This document shows positions 31,801 through 45,958 of a stretch of 64,000 nt of DNA, one piece after another; within the stretch, counting starts at the first letter, position 1; each line of letters starts with the position of its first letter. A model generated the notes under the pieces. That model was not told the DNA's origin, made no database searches, and saw only the letters and a program-made list of their open reading frames with translations. Source of the DNA: Pristionchus mayeri (Eukaryota; Nematoda; Chromadorea; Rhabditida; Neodiplogasteridae); assembly GCA_036245805.1 (NCBI GenBank), contig BTRK01000003.1, forward strand, positions 20,425,292 through 20,489,291. The letters run 5' to 3'. A program made the position numbers and the translations under genes.

Positions 31801-34800
31801 CCTGTTCCAAAATATTTAATTTTCAAAGAACTATGAATATTTCAGTTAAAATAACAGTTCCTGCTCACCTCTCGTCGAAGAGTGGTTCGTAGGCGGGCGA
31901 TGCCTCTTCTTTCTTCCTCTTTCCTGCAGCCACAGCCCCGAAATCAGAAGGAGACGCCGTCAGCGGCTCGTATCCCGCTGAAGATATCGATTTTCGAATA
32001 CTTTTTAAAAATTAATCATAGTCCTCGACAATTCTTCACACATTCCACAGATCAATCAATGGTCGAACGATAATTTTTCTCATCTTCCGTACCCATTCCA
32101 CTGCCGGGTCTCCCCGTGGGCGCTCCGTTGTAGACGGGAGGGGCGGAGGCGTAGGGAGAAGAGGAGGCTGCTTGCTGCGAGGAACCAGCTGCAATTGACA
32201 CACTTTAATTTAGACACCAACAGTGTCCCTCGAATACTGACTGCGCTTCAGTGGCAGTCAGTTACTCAATACCGTTTGATGCAATACCATAACTTATATT
32301 ATGTGCACCCCCCCCCCCTCTCAAACCCCATCCCACTCACGTCCTTGGATGAGCTTGCTTGCTCCCTGCAGATCTCCTATCTTGGCGAGGAACGCCGCAG
32401 CCTTCGACTCCCAGTCAACCTACAAGAGATTTATTGATTTTTCGAATGCCCCCGCAACATCCAAAAGATTAAAGATTAAATTCCGGTAGATCAAAGATCA
32501 TTCTCGCTCACCTCTCCGCCATCGCCGCCGTTGCTCGAGCGATGCGAAGACCTACAAAAACATTTTTCTTCAGAAAAAAAAACGAAAATTTGTAAACCCA
32601 AAGTATAGCCCTGTATTTTCCTGTACGTGAAACTGCGATTAGTAATTCATTATTGCATTATTTTTTTATTCATTTGACAACTCAAAAACATGAAAACACA
32701 AATTGTTGCTAAAGTACAATTCCTCAGTAATTTATATCAAAATTAATAAAAATACAAATAATAGAATAAATAATCTTTAAAAGAATCGAACCTTCTCTCT
32801 CTGCTCTCGCTCCGCTTCCTCTTTCTCGACGGCGACGGACTCCGCCTCCTCTCTCGGCTTCGCTCACGTCGATCCTGACAGCCAGCAGTTAGCAACTTGC
32901 ATCCGTACATTCACAAATCAATCAATAGTTACCGTACCCTTCTGAGTCGTTCGTCGATGCCCTCAGCCTTCTTCTCCCTCTCTTTCTCCTTCTGCTCCTT
33001 CTTCTGCCTTTCGACTTCACGTATTCGCTCCATCGCTTTCTGCAACATTATAAATTCCCAGTCGAAAGCAAAAAGCGAACAAATTTTGACGGTCCGATAC
33101 TATTTGAGTTTCGCCTATTCTACTACACTCTGTGCATCGATGATAGACAATTCGAGTTCGCCAAAAGATGGGCCATATTTAATTCAAACAATGATATAGA
33201 AAACTCTGAGGGCCGTGCTACTAAATATGATCTTCATACCAGGATGGCTGTAATAATAAAAAGTACTGCTATAGATCCACCCACCTTTGCCTGTGCCTCT
33301 CTGACGGGATCCACTTCTTCTTCCTTCTTCTCCTTCTTCTTGTCCTTCTCTCTCTCCTTCTCCTTCCTCTCCTTCTCTCTTCTACTCGATCTCTCTCTGC
33401 TCCTCGATCGATCCTTGCGGGGAGTCGACGACTTCACCCTAAAGATTCATCATTTCAGTCACCCCCCTCAAGTGTCAAATTCGACACAACAACAATACGA
33501 TTAGAAAACGTTGAATTCATCATTTCATTCTTCGCAGTTTGAATAACTCCAATCACTGACTCCTTGTCTCTGCCCCTCTCCCTCCTCTCGTCCTTCTTCT
33601 TCTCCTTCGGGGAGGGCGTCGTCGATATCTGCATATCCTCGTCGTCCAGCTGCAATCCAAAGAATAATTTAAAATAAAATAGATAATAATTTCGAAAATC
33701 AATAATCGTTACTCACCGTGATTACGTGCGTCTGCTTGGGAGTCTGCACGCCCGCTGGCGGAGGCACGTTCTACAAGAGATTTTAGTGCAGCAATGGCAG
33801 TAGAAAAAAAAATTCAGCCCTCGATAACCCACTTACCATATTCTGCTGGAATCCACCCATGAGCGAGGGCGGAGGGAGGGAAGCGTTCATCGCTCCGCCC
33901 ATCATTCCTCCTCCTCCCATCATCGAGCCATTCATGGCTTCAGGCCACGTCTTCTTCTGAAATAGCGGCCAATATGGGATATGCTCAAGTTCGGGTTAAA
34001 CAATTCAAGAATAAAATTATCAGGCGTTTCTTTCAGGTAAAAAAGTCAGAACTATGGGTTCTAGAGAGCCTCTCGACTCAAATATCCCCTGTATCACCAG
34101 GTTACGGCCAATATTGGAGAAAAGTGAGAACTATTGATTCGAGTGGGCCTCGCTGCTCAGGTACCCCATACCGCACCCTAAATCACCAGGTTCCCCTTGA
34201 AACCAACTGACAATTGGGGAGCCACTCCTGCTCCTCGACGAGCTCTTCCTCCTGCTGCCACGTCGAGGCGAGCGACTTCTAGGGAAGAAAATGGTTACGG
34301 AACAAACATTCAATCAATAATATGTACCTCGATCGGTCTCTTGAACGACTGCTGCGACGCTTGTGGTGACGATCTCTCGATCTGAGTAGATCAATACCAT
34401 TTCACCGTACTCTGCCTTGTCCACCGTACCTGCTCCTCCTATATCGATCCTTGGGCGATGGTGACCTGCTTCGAGAGTAGCTTCGGGAGCGAGAATCACT
34501 CGAGTAGGAACGAGAGCGACCGCGACGCGCCGGAGGAGAAGGCGTGCGGCAAACTGGAATCGATTTAGTTCTCAATAATTCCACAAAAAAATTCATTAAA
34601 CAATGAACTAATCAATAATCGGACTACCGTACTCGGATTGCTCCTCCAGGTCTGGTCGAGGACGTTGACGTACTGCGGCCAGAGTCGCTGGATGGTCGCC
34701 GTGTTGAGGTAGCACTTGAGACGATGAGTGACGAACGGGGGAGGATTGTCGCGCTGCAGGAAGGGAGAACATCCGCATTGCAAGAGTATTGAAACAGTTA

Positions 34801-37800
34801 CTTCACCAATCCACTTGAACTAATTATGCAGCACGGAATTCACAGGTGCAAACTGCACCAGAATGAAAATAGGAATAAGAGCAAAAATATAACTACTCAC
34901 ACTCCTTATCTGCATGGCGAACTGCTCGAGGAGGATCTCCTTCGCTCGTTGGTCAACCTCCGATTCAACTGCCGTGTGGTAGAACTTGTAGTTGCGGAAC
35001 TGGAAAAGATTCCCCATCGAAACATCAGAAAACTACCAGAAATGAGATTTAATGCTGGGGAAATTCTAAAAAAACATTATCGCGATGGAAATAATTCCAT
35101 CGGCTCTGTCTGGAACAATCCTTTTCACTGTTTGCAAAAAAACTGAGCGATTTAAAGATGTTGAAACGAATCAAGTACAGCACCAAGTGCTCGATTCTTG
35201 ATTGCTCATCATACCACCAAATAAACAATTCAACTACAATTCTCTGCAGTATTCGACACTACCGTACTCACCAAGTACAGTAGTCTATGGCTGGGGGCGA
35301 GCATGTGCTTCACCGTGTCCATTGGCGTGCTCCAGAAGCCGCACATGGAGCAGTACATCGTCGTCAGATCGACGCTGTCCACACACACAACCTGCAAGAT
35401 AGGGCACATTCGTGTTTCATCAACAAGTTAATTTAAAATTAGTGTGATCACGTTCAAATATCGAATTCCATACATTTATGAATAATGTTTTTCTCATTTT
35501 TCCTTGATGCACAATACCCAGTCTATCCGCCTTTCAACCATCATCACAATTATTCAAAACTACTCTTTTCAAATAATTTTCTCTACTTCTCCTCCGTTCT
35601 CCTCTTTCCCTGCTCACCTCGTAGATGTACTCCATGCCCAGACAGGCGGGGGTGGCTGCGCACAGTCTCGAGAATCTCGCCGGTCTCTCGCTCTCCGGCG
35701 TCTCTTCGTTTCCTTGCTTCCACACTGAATACGGAAGAATTGAGCACTGACTCAACACTCATTTCCCAACTGTGACACCACACGGATCAACATCAATTTC
35801 GATACAACTCAACACTGATCTTCTAATTTATGACTTGTCACTTGGCTTCCTCCGATTCGGGCTGAAATCGTCTAGAAATAAGGAAATCTTCGACTCACTG
35901 TAATCCACGAGTGCCTGTCTGTTCGTAATGATGGCTGGATTGGTGACGTAGAAATCAGGCTGGGCTCCAGCCAGACTCAGTCTCTCAAAGTCGCCCCTCC
36001 TGGCCAATGATCCTGCTGCTCTCGCGACTCCCATCGACGGATACACTGGCATCGCGTCCACTTTGGGAACGAAGGAGGAGAGCACGGGCTTGGGTCCGAC
36101 CAGATCGGGCAGTAGAGGGGGTGGCTGGCTGAGTATGCTCGGGGGAGGGACTCCCATCGAGGGAGGAGGCACACTCATCGGTGCTGCACCACCGAGCAGC
36201 GATGGAGGAGGCATGTTGAAGCCCATTCCCATCGCTCCCATTGGTGGGGGCATCGAGTACATGCCTGCTCCGGGTGGAGGGAAGGCCATGGGGGGCTGCT
36301 GCTGCATCGGCTGCTGCAGGGCACCCATAAGCTGTGTGTGGGAAGTCCCCAGAGACATGAGTGGAGGAGGGTGCGAGGTCATCGGAAGAGCCGAGGAAGT
36401 GCCCGTGGGAGGAACACCGGAGATGTGGACGGTAGGCAGGATGGCGGGGTTGAGGGCAGAGGAGCCAGCGAGTTGATTGGGGCCGGGGATGATGAGGCGT
36501 GGCTCGGGAGGGGCTGCGCTCGCTTTCGCAGCACGCAGTGCGTCCAGCTGAGAGGATATCTGCGCCCTCTGACTGAGAAGAGCTGCGATTGCAGGGTCAC
36601 GCGTCTGCAATGCACATCCATCAATAGAAAATTAATGGATACGTTAGGCACTGCGTTGAGTGAAAGTCACGACTGTGTTGCCCGAAAGCTTACCAGCTGA
36701 CTCTGAGCCAGCGCCATCTCCTCCTTCTTCCGTGCAATCTCGGCCAATGCAGCCTTCTCAAGAGCGAGCTGAAACTCGCGATTGGAGAGAGACAGAGAGA
36801 AAAGCAGGGAAGGGTTAATTACAGTAGTAAACTGGGCCAGATAGCAGTAACAGGAAGATAATTATTGCGTTCAACTTGTGAGAAGAATAATTCTAAAAAT
36901 CCCATAAAAGGTGAAAAGAAAGTGATACATGTAGATGCCTCGAAACTTTCGAACAGAAATATGTGAATTTGACTACGGTGGTTCGCTGGGTCAGATTCGT
37001 GACCAACCTTGCGCAGTCGCTCTCGCTCTGCAGACATGGCTGCAGCCTTCTCCAAAACAGCAGCCTCCCGCTTTTTGCGTTCCTCCTCGCGCTCTTTCTC
37101 CTGTAAGCTCAAGCATTACGAACGCAATAATTTGGTCAGTTGTCGATAATGACCATACCCTTACCCTCTTCGTCTCTTCCTCCTTGGCCTTCCTCCTCTC
37201 CTCGTCCTTCTTCTTCCTTTCCTCCATCGCCTTCTGTCTCATCTCTTCGTTCTTCCTCATGTTCTCTCGCTGCTTCAGTTTAATCTCCGCCTCTTTCTGT
37301 CGACGATCCGACTCGCCGATCTGCGCAAAAAAAGTGTTACAACAATAAAATGGGGGAAATATCAAATAATGAGAAATCCAAGTAGGTAACAACAATAACT
37401 CCAGTTCCCACTTACCGGATCGTACACCGGAATACAGTACTCAGCAGGCGCTTTGATGTCTTTCAGGAGATTCGCGAGAATCTAAAAAGGGGGATGAAAA
37501 ATCCGCCGATGGGGGAATCGGCAGGAAACTTGCCTTTCTCTTCTCCTTCCCTCCATCATTGTTGTCCAATCGCTCCAGTTCCAGTATCGTTTGAGGATAG
37601 TGCTTGTTCTGCGAGAGCGGGTCACAATCACAACAGCAAACGAGAACAATAAAAACAACAAAAATAAATTCCTCAAAAATGAGGATTCGAATAAAAATAG
37701 TCAGTGGTCGGTAGATGGTAGTTACCGTACCACGTAGTTAAGCACATGCTCGGAGCTTCGCACGTGATTCTCGAGCACCTGTGCGCGCCGTCCCACAACG

Positions 37801-40800
37801 ACCGCGCACACGCGACAGAAGAAGTGAGCGGTGAAGTTCTGAAACAAACACAATATCTGTTTTAAGTTTTACGAAATTTTCGTAATTTGGCGAGATGTTT
37901 TCATTTTTTCAAACTATCAATGATAAATATTTTTTCTAGTATATACAATAATGAAATACGACACAATATAGAAAAATTAACTAAAAAATTAACAAACAGT
38001 TCACAATAATGATAACTTGCCTCGATATTGGCATCGGGCAGGAGCATCGAGTCCTCGCTCTTCTTCTCCACCAACTCCTCCAATCCCACTACGGAAAGCA
38101 CGAGATCGTGCGACTTCCCATTCCATCGCCACGTCACTTTCTGGAATGACAAACTAATCCCTTCGGGCAGTATGGATGAGTCGATGCAGAAATACAAGAC
38201 CATTGTATAGCGAAAGATCGCTTAGGGTATCGGCATATCATCGCCAACACAAAGTTCACCCATCCCCCACTTCCAAAATTTTTGAAGTAGTGAAAACTAA
38301 TACCTTGGTAAGATCTTTCTGCACGAAAGGCTTAACAGTGTAAGTGGAGGAGAGAGGCGTGATGTAGAGCGGAGCTGGAAGCAAAACCCTAATACATCAT
38401 AATGACCTATTTAAGGGGGTGCATATGATATCACTCGCATATCTATAATTATGTTGATGGCATAATGACAAAATAGGCAAATGATGCTATGTACTTCTGA
38501 TAATCAGGCAATACAATTAAAATGGTGTATGAATGATTTTCTAAATAAAGCCTCCATCTATACAATTTGTAGGTGAAACTTACAAAATTTGTTGTTTGCG
38601 AATTCGAGAGCTCTTCTGAAATGCTCCTCCGATCCTATGTGCCTCTCCCATACATCTTTCTCCAATTCCAAGGGACTCGCAGTGAAGGACATTTCGCACG
38701 TCTGCAGAAAAACCAATAGACTCACATGAGTCATACGAATTGATCAAACAATATTGTGGGAATAACATCCCGAATCACCACCATAAAAGACTGTCAAGCG
38801 TTGTATTGAGTATCGAATTGAGGGTCTCAAAACACGATGCTGAATAGCGCATCAAACAACATAGCCAATCGGTTAACCGTGAACCTTTAAATCGCTTCTA
38901 AAGCGGAACATCAGTAGTTTGGGTCAACAAACAAACTCCGCTGTGTGTGTATTTTAAACCCTCTCAATACTTACATAACATTGATAATAAAATTCCTATG
39001 CGCAGCAAAATATTCACATAATATTGAATGTGCGATAGTAAAAGTTAATTTACCATGGAAAAGACATTTAAATCAATAAACAAACCCCGCATTTGAAGAG
39101 GATGAGGCCAGTCTTGAGAAGGACCATTCGAGTTATTGTGATCTCCTTCACTTGCGAGGCAAGGAGAGCCTCTCGGGCGCACACTGCGCGCTCCTCACCT
39201 GGAAAAGATCAGCTAAGGGACCGTAGAAATTATCATAGATCAACGGGTTGTATCCCAATAAGTACATCAGGTGGGTAAATAATCAAATGTAATTCCTCTG
39301 CGACAAGATTCACCTTTGTCATTTGCGACTCGATCAACCATTGACATAATACAATCAAAAATGGGTCGAATATCAGATGTAGTCGCGTTGATTTGCATCT
39401 GTAATCGAGATATTGGCGCTTGCGCTGTATGAAGAGCTACAGTTAAAAGGCATAAAACAATGGAGCTGTATGAATCAGACGATTGAATTGGAGAAAATGA
39501 GAAATATAAAATCTTATAAAATGAATTAAAGAGATCCCAGATCGGGAGTTGAACATGACAATTCAAGCGAATAAATGAAAATATTTAAATGTTAATATAA
39601 GTAATGTAAAATGGACTTTATTAACAGATCGATCAAATATGTGAATTGTATTCAATAATGCTCGTGAACCCAGGAAAATAAAAGAAAACTCCCTAATTAC
39701 CGTTCGCAATTTGATGCGTGGCCACGACTCCATCTCTTTCGTCTTCTTCTTGTTGAAAACACTGCAAGATATATGTGTAAAAACCTTACTTCTTCATCGA
39801 AACAATATCAATGGAAAAAAATGAAATGTTTGTGTACCGAATTTCATCGGTTGAGCTGACCATGTTCCTCTGGAGAAACTCGATCATTATTTCCTACAAA
39901 TAACACTTGAGCCATGGCAACAGCAACAACAGGTAACCTACGCAAATCAGATAAATATTTTTAAAGCACACGACACTATGACCAAGAAAGGGAAAATCTC
40001 GTTCAATTTGCATTCATTCTTTCGTGGAGTATTCAAGGGGCATAACATGATGATAATTAAAAATCGATAATCTCACATCAGCGGTAGCTTCAATCTTCGT
40101 GTCGAGTACCATCGAGAGCATCGTTCGACTGGTGACGTGCTGCAAGATTCCATCGTTTTGTACCCGTCCCACTGGATCATAACCCTTTCCCCCTCCACCT
40201 CCTCACCATGTACTGCTGCAGATGCTGCACACTCCGCACGTGTCTTCCCATCATGCAGTTGTCGCCGAGGGCGTACGACCGGGCACACAACACGCACACC
40301 GCCTGACAAATATTCAATATATTTTTATTTTAAAAAAAAGACAATTAAAATTGTAGCTCTTCGGAAATAATTTAAAGAAAACACATAGGCTGTTTAAAGT
40401 ATTCAAGAACGTTCATATGATATAGGAAGAAGTATGAAGCATCAATAACAAACGGGGCTATCTTTTCTTCCCCTACTTGGCAAATAAATCGGATCTCTCA
40501 CCATTCCCAGGTCGACGTCTTCAACGACGTACTCCAGACCGACGTCCGTTTGCGTCTGGTACTTCCACGCCACTTCATCGCCCACCGACTCCGTCTGTAC
40601 AGGGAAATTTTTTAAGATCTAGATTTCTGGCACATAGTAATGGATTGTGCGTTGCAACATATGTCTTGACATTGTAACTCGGTCATCGCAAGTCACAATC
40701 CCTAGGATGCATCACAAAATTCATTCTAATACTATGTGCAAAGATTGGGCAATTGTCTCTGTAGTAATTTATCTCAACAACTACTCACCACCCATTTGCC

Positions 40801-43800
40801 GTGCGACTCCCTAGGCAGCAGTTGGACTGAGGACGCCACCGGCACGCAGTACTCGAGCAACGCGTCTGCAATACGCCATTGTTCGAATCAATTGATTTTT
40901 ACATCATTCTCGATGGAATACTGTTATCAGGTTAAATATTAAATGCATAAAGATGCTGTGAAACTCGATTCCATTGTGGTAAATTTCAAACTTTTCTGAG
41001 GAACCTACCGTAATCGATGGTGTATCTGCGGGCGCACAGATCCAGATGCTCGTTTGAGAAGACGTGCTCGTTCCAGATGGCATTCGGGTCAGAGTTCGAT
41101 GGAGTCGGCAATGCTAGCCAGCAGCCCTGTGAAAACAATTCAATGAAAAATAGCTTGAAATGCAACTATATTTAAAACGTACTTATGCAATGGAAACTAT
41201 ATGTTTCGCCATTAACAAAAATACGTAAATAGAGCAACTCACTTCGCAGACGATACAGGCGGAGTTGAACCCGAATGGTTCCTGATGGGGAGGGAAACGG
41301 GGCAGTTCCTCTGACGGAGACTCCATCGTTGACCACTGGAATATTAACATGGTTAATATCAACCAGCATAGATGACAGTCAATATCATACTGCAGTCTTC
41401 CAATGTTTACGATTAAGAAAGCACGAGAGATTAATTAATCCAAACTAGTTCAGTGCAACACCTGCCTTATCCATCACCAAGATATGTGATCTAGTTAGTC
41501 TTGTTGAAGAGCAGTGAAACGAAAATCAAAATTTTAAAAACAACACGTTTGCACTATACCAATCCCAATTAACAAAAGGGAATAGATTCGTTTCATTGAC
41601 GCATCTGTAGACGTTAGAAATAAATTAAATCAAATGCCAAACGATAATCCCGCTCACAGTGAGTCTGCCCGGACACTCCTCCCTCGTCCATCGACTCTCC
41701 TCGTTCTCGCGGGCCGCACTCTGCAGACGTGAATATTTTTTAAAAGAAAGAACGATCTACTAATAATCAGCAATCCCAGTAATCGCAATATCAAGAGTCT
41801 TGAAACGCTGTTCCATCACAAAATTTTGAAAATATTGTTCTCCCGAACGCAAAGATGGATGACCCATCTTTCAATCAATCCCCCACTCACCTGCAGCATG
41901 GTGAGCAGTTTCTCCCTCCTGGCGTCCTTCGATGCCATCATCATCTGCCATCCCTCTCGCGGAGACTGCGTGCACTGCAAAATGGCCAATTTCGCGTTAG
42001 CTTCCAAATTTACTTATCTTTCGCTACCCGGCAGATTCTGCACCCACAAATATTACAAGATGTAATATAATGGCTAATAGAGTCTACCAGATTCTTTTTA
42101 CAAACTATAAATCATATCAAAATATGGATGGAAAAGAAAGCTGACCACAAATCGTGCAAGATGGATCTCGCTGGCGAAGTGCTCGTCCACATTCTCCACC
42201 ATCACTCCGCACAGGGTGCACAGGGCCTTATCGCCTGCAATTCAGCCCATAATAAAAATCACAATGTTGAAGATTTTTTAGTTTACGCCACGTTTTCCGT
42301 CCAAATTTATTATGTAACAAATGGGCGCGAATAATCGCTAACATCAAATACCTACATGGCCAGTGTTAAACGTAAGTAAGTTTCTCCCATGTCCTATCTA
42401 GCCACCATAACTTCTCGCTCACCCATCTTCCTGAGGTACTTGACTCCGCACACGGGTCCGTACACCCTGTCATCCACGTGTTTCCATCGCAGCGTCTCCT
42501 CACTCAACTCCGTCATCATCCGATCATCCTCCTGCTCACGCTCGAAGTGATCTGCAAGGGGGGCATCTCTAGGCCTATACAATGATTCCAAACAATAATT
42601 CACTAATTCGATAATCTTTTCGCTCAGGCGCGTGCAGGTTTGTATTTCTTCGTGTTGCGAGATCACTTCATAGTTACGATTAACGGAGACCGATTGTCCA
42701 TTCTCACTCTCTCTCTCTCTTCCGAGCATAGAGGCGGTGGATTTATTCATCTGTAAATCATAAAGCAGGTCCTCACACTGTCTGAGTATGCAGTTTATGG
42801 TGGAGAGTCTCTTGTGTCTCTCGGTGGTTCGATGGCGTGTCCACGCGTCTTCCACGCAGTCCTTGCGGCAGGGCAGCGTCACGTGACACGTCTGACAAAA
42901 GATAATTGTTGAAGGTGTGAAAGTGGGACAACAATTGCTAAAATCCCTAAAAACAAATGGAATTCCTGAAACCACAAAAGGGGAGGAATCAATTTGCATT
43001 ACTTCATTAACCAGTTTCATCATTAGTAAAACTCTCGCTCACCTGGCACTGCAACATCACATTGCTGCTGTCCTCTGCCACGGAATGCACCGTGTACTCC
43101 TTCTCCGTGTCGTCCACCATCAATCGCTTCTGAAAGTGAAGCAATGTTCAACTGATCAGGAGTATTAACAGCTAACAAAGATAAAATTAGCAAAAAAACA
43201 CTGGGAACAGAAAATATGTTATTAAAGTTACGACTGTATAGGCAGGAGAAAATCGAACAGGTAGGCAGTCATATTATATCAAGTTCCGTAACACCAGCCT
43301 CCCAATTTGATGCTTACCCTGGCCATCTGCAGTGTCCACGAGGAGAGATCGAGTATCTCGGGAGCAGCCAACTCCGCGCCCTTCTTCGTCTCCTCGAAGT
43401 AGATCTGCTTCTTCGAATCTGAAGCAACAAAATAAAAATCTAAATATTATAAAAAATCTGTTGTGCACTAGGAAATTTTCAGCAGCGCAAGTTTATTTAA
43501 ACGGATTTGCCCATGCATCTCACACGGCAATTTTTTCATCAACACACCAGAGAAAAATGGTCCGCTAAAAATTGCCAATCAGGGTAGTGCGGTGCATTAT
43601 ACGTTCCTGCACGATGGTAACTTTTCAAATTAAATGTACCGTATCTCAGGCAGCCTATGCCTAGCTGTTTATCAGGTAGCAATATATACTGTAGAGATAC
43701 TGTATGTTTACTGTAGAAAATCTATGTATTCCTATTTTTAGCAAGTCTTTCTGTGTTCAAAAATGTTCGCGAAAGGGACCATTTCTTCCAACAGGGTGTT

Positions 43801-45029
43801 GATAAAAAAATTGCCGTGTCTCAGTATTTCCTCTGCTTGTAGTCGTCAGAAAACAATTTTTCCTAGTGTATTTATGGTGCGAAATGACTAAAACGAGTGA
43901 ACAGTTCAGGATTTAACAAAATAACACGTTCTACAAACTAAATTGAATAGTTTATGAATGCCCACCGAGCAGGAACTCCAATCGCTCCGTCTGGCCCCAG
44001 TCTTTGTTCATTTTCTTCGCTTTGGCTGGATGGAACTCTTCCTGAAACCCATAACATGTTTTTTTCTCTATTGTTTCATTGCTGAATCGCAGAATGGTTG
44101 TCTGTAACATTTATTTCGATTAATGTGAAAATTTATGTAAAATTTATCTTCAAGTTATGCATACGTGTACTTATCTTATTTATATTCTTGCTCACATACG
44201 AAGAAATTATAAGACAAACTAGAAAGTGGTGAAGGTGCTTGCCGGAGTTGAGATGCTCATCAATCTGCTCGTAGTTAAAGCCTGCAAATCAAAACTTAAG
44301 GTAGAATATGGATAAGGAATCCAACAAGAAATACGATCTTTTATTCCAAAATCATCGGAGATGTAAATATCTAACCAGTTTCATAGCAGAGGGAGCAGGC
44401 CCACCATCCACTCTCGGCGAAGGAAAACACAAATTCATGGATGCAGTCCAGACCTGAAGAAATGCCGTCATCTATTACATCATTGACTGCAATTCAACAA
44501 AGATAAGTTTTAATTAATTTTTTGTATTATCTAGAAAAGCTGATTGCAACATGAGCGCGTAATTAGATGCCAATCACCCACCAACTCCTTCGTGTCCTTT
44601 GTCCTTGTATCGCTCGACCAGCTTGGAGGGCCTTGTCACTGCCAGGCCGGGCGCTTCTTTCGTCAAGAACTTGAAAACGACCATTTTCTGAAAACGTAGA
44701 AGTGATTTATTATGTATGACGTAAGCATGTAAAGTAAGAATAACATATTACAAGGTTGGGAAACTCGATGCACCTTGCTGTGTTTGGGGGTTTTGGCATG
44801 TGCAATCTTCATCTCGCGGGTCGGACATTCTTCCTGGCACACCTGGAACGGGTCTTGATTTCCATATTAAAAAAATAGGGTAATAAATCAAAACAGTCGG
44901 AGAAAACATGTCCTGGTTTCAGTAGTTTGCTAAATGGCTCACATTGCATTGGTCCTTGTCCCAAATATCAGACGATAACAACTCCTCGACGGCGGGGTCG
45001 ACCTTCTTATCGGCTTTCTTGGCACCCAT
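28842..45029 (-). CDS. Giant U1-type zinc-finger / coiled-coil / RS / prion-like protein
   Basis: The start ATG is at 45029 (MGAKKADKKVDPAVEELL) and the stop at 28842 (SYGGGYY*). More than 40 exons appear to join without an internal stop or a plausible second promoter. N-terminal half: at least nine fingers of the form C-x2-C-(13-25)-H-x5-H, the spacing of matrin/U1/JAZ fingers, near 44950-44760, 44420-44240, 42900, 42230, 41260-41040, 40300-40200, 39080/38700, 37830 and 35370-35270. Middle: a Lys/Glu/Arg coiled coil (about 37330-36700) and Pro/Met-rich sequence (36600-35980). C-terminal half: RS-dipeptide tracts (34560-32800), DPR/DP[RY] mixed-charge repeats (30560-30070), an Ala-rich part and a final Q/H-rich then G/Y-rich tail. 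The composition suggests a nuclear RNA or splicing-associated factor (inference). I do not recognise a named orthologue. It may be two or more genes, for example a break near 37.4 or 36.6 kb, though the reading frames look continuous. Confidence 0.65.
29284..29543. mobile_element. MITE-like inverted-repeat element forming the 3' end of an intron
   Basis: Inner arms 29321-29352 and 29506-29537 are reverse complements at 31 of 32 positions (core GAACTAGGACGTTTCGCAC). Outer ends also resemble each other (GATAAGACATCTCGAAC and, reversed, GGTAAGACATTTCGAAC). The exact 11-bp direct repeat CCGCTCCATCT flanks it at 29273-29283 and 29544-29554. On the coding (minus) strand this repeat reads AGATGGAGCGG and contains the acceptor AG plus the first nine exon bases. 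The insertion therefore looks like a TE copy with target-site duplication at a splice acceptor. The element has no coding capacity. Confidence 0.8.
32308..32318. repeat. Homopolymer C11 tract
   Basis: Eleven consecutive C in an intron of the giant finger/RS gene. Confidence 0.95.
33965..34195. repeat. Degenerate tandem duplication in an intron
   Basis: Copy 1 (about 33965-34105) and copy 2 (about 34106-34195) share GGCCAATAT, AGAACTAT, GGCCTCGCT-like and TCACCAGGTT blocks in the same order. It lies in an intron of the giant finger/RS gene. Confidence 0.5.
43522..43819. mobile_element. Candidate second MITE: inverted repeat in intron
   Basis: The left arm begins ACACGGCAATTTTTTCATC (43522) and ends AAATGGTCC (about 43563). 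Read in reverse complement, the right arm (43776-43819) begins ACACGGCAATTTTTTTATC and ends AAATGGTCC. The first 24 positions differ at one or two sites, and the middle of each arm is more diverged. About 210 bp of AT-rich non-coding sequence separate the arms. No clear target-site duplication is seen. It lies in an intron of the giant finger/RS gene. Confidence 0.6.
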
Positions 45030-45596
45030 CGCCGCTCTTTGCGATGGTCGAGTTCTTACCCGCCTATCGTCTCGTCGAAGACTCGTAATTTTGCTGAAAT
45101 TACCGTTAATCGTGTCAGCCCTAAGCGCTCCAAACAGAACTGGTCAACCGTGCACCCTTGTGCTTATCGAGACGAAGAAACTAAAACACGAACAACACGT
45201 GAAAAACAGTTTACAAGAGTGGAAATCGATCAGCGGAGCCAGAGGGGTGCAGCGGTGCAAAAATCAAATTGTGAAACGCTACACCACGCACCATGCACGC
45301 TCTTTCTGTCATTTCGCGCACACCACACACCACGCACTTTCACTGTCTCCCTCTCTTTCTCTCTCTCTGGTCGTTTTCACTCGCTTTTACGTGGTTGCGG
45401 GGCGAGAGAAAGAGAGATCGATTGCGGGGGAGTCTGGAGACGGGGAGGCGAAAGGGAGGAGAGGGCGGGTGAGGGACTGCATCGCAACTGGAGAGTCCCA
45501 GACATGCAGAGGGGGGAAACACACACACACGCATCTAATAGAGCAGTGAATCAAGGCGAGTGCCGTGTCCGTGTTCCTCCCTGCAGCACCTGCAGC
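45030..45596. promoter_or_regulatory. Divergent promoter region, giant finger gene / coiled-coil gene
   Basis: These 567 bp separate two divergent start codons. They contain ACCACGCACC-type repeats (45280-45340), a CT-rich stretch (45340-45375) and a GAGA-rich stretch (45400-45470). Long open frames here reflect composition and have no splice logic. Confidence 0.45.
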
Positions 45597-45920
45597 ATGT
45601 CCTCTGCAGCAGCTGCAGCACCCCTCGACAAGCGAACGCGTCGCAACTCGAGCAAGCCCTCGCCTCTGGATGCAGCCATCGTAGCAGCCAGCAATGCAGT
45701 GGAGGTAATTGCATTCCCTCGGTAGATCACCTTCCTTCCCCCCATGCGCCATTAATCTCCCCCCTCCCTTCACTCGCCCCCGCCCTTCTTTTCAAGAGAT
45801 GGGTTGAACGGGGGTGCGCGCGAATTCCTCCCTCCTTGCGCGTCCCCCTTGATCTTCGTTCCCTTCCTCTGCACCCCGTCGCTGATCTTCGCTGTGTGAA
45901 CATGTGTTGCTATTTCCCGT

Positions 45921-45958
<38 letters not shown>

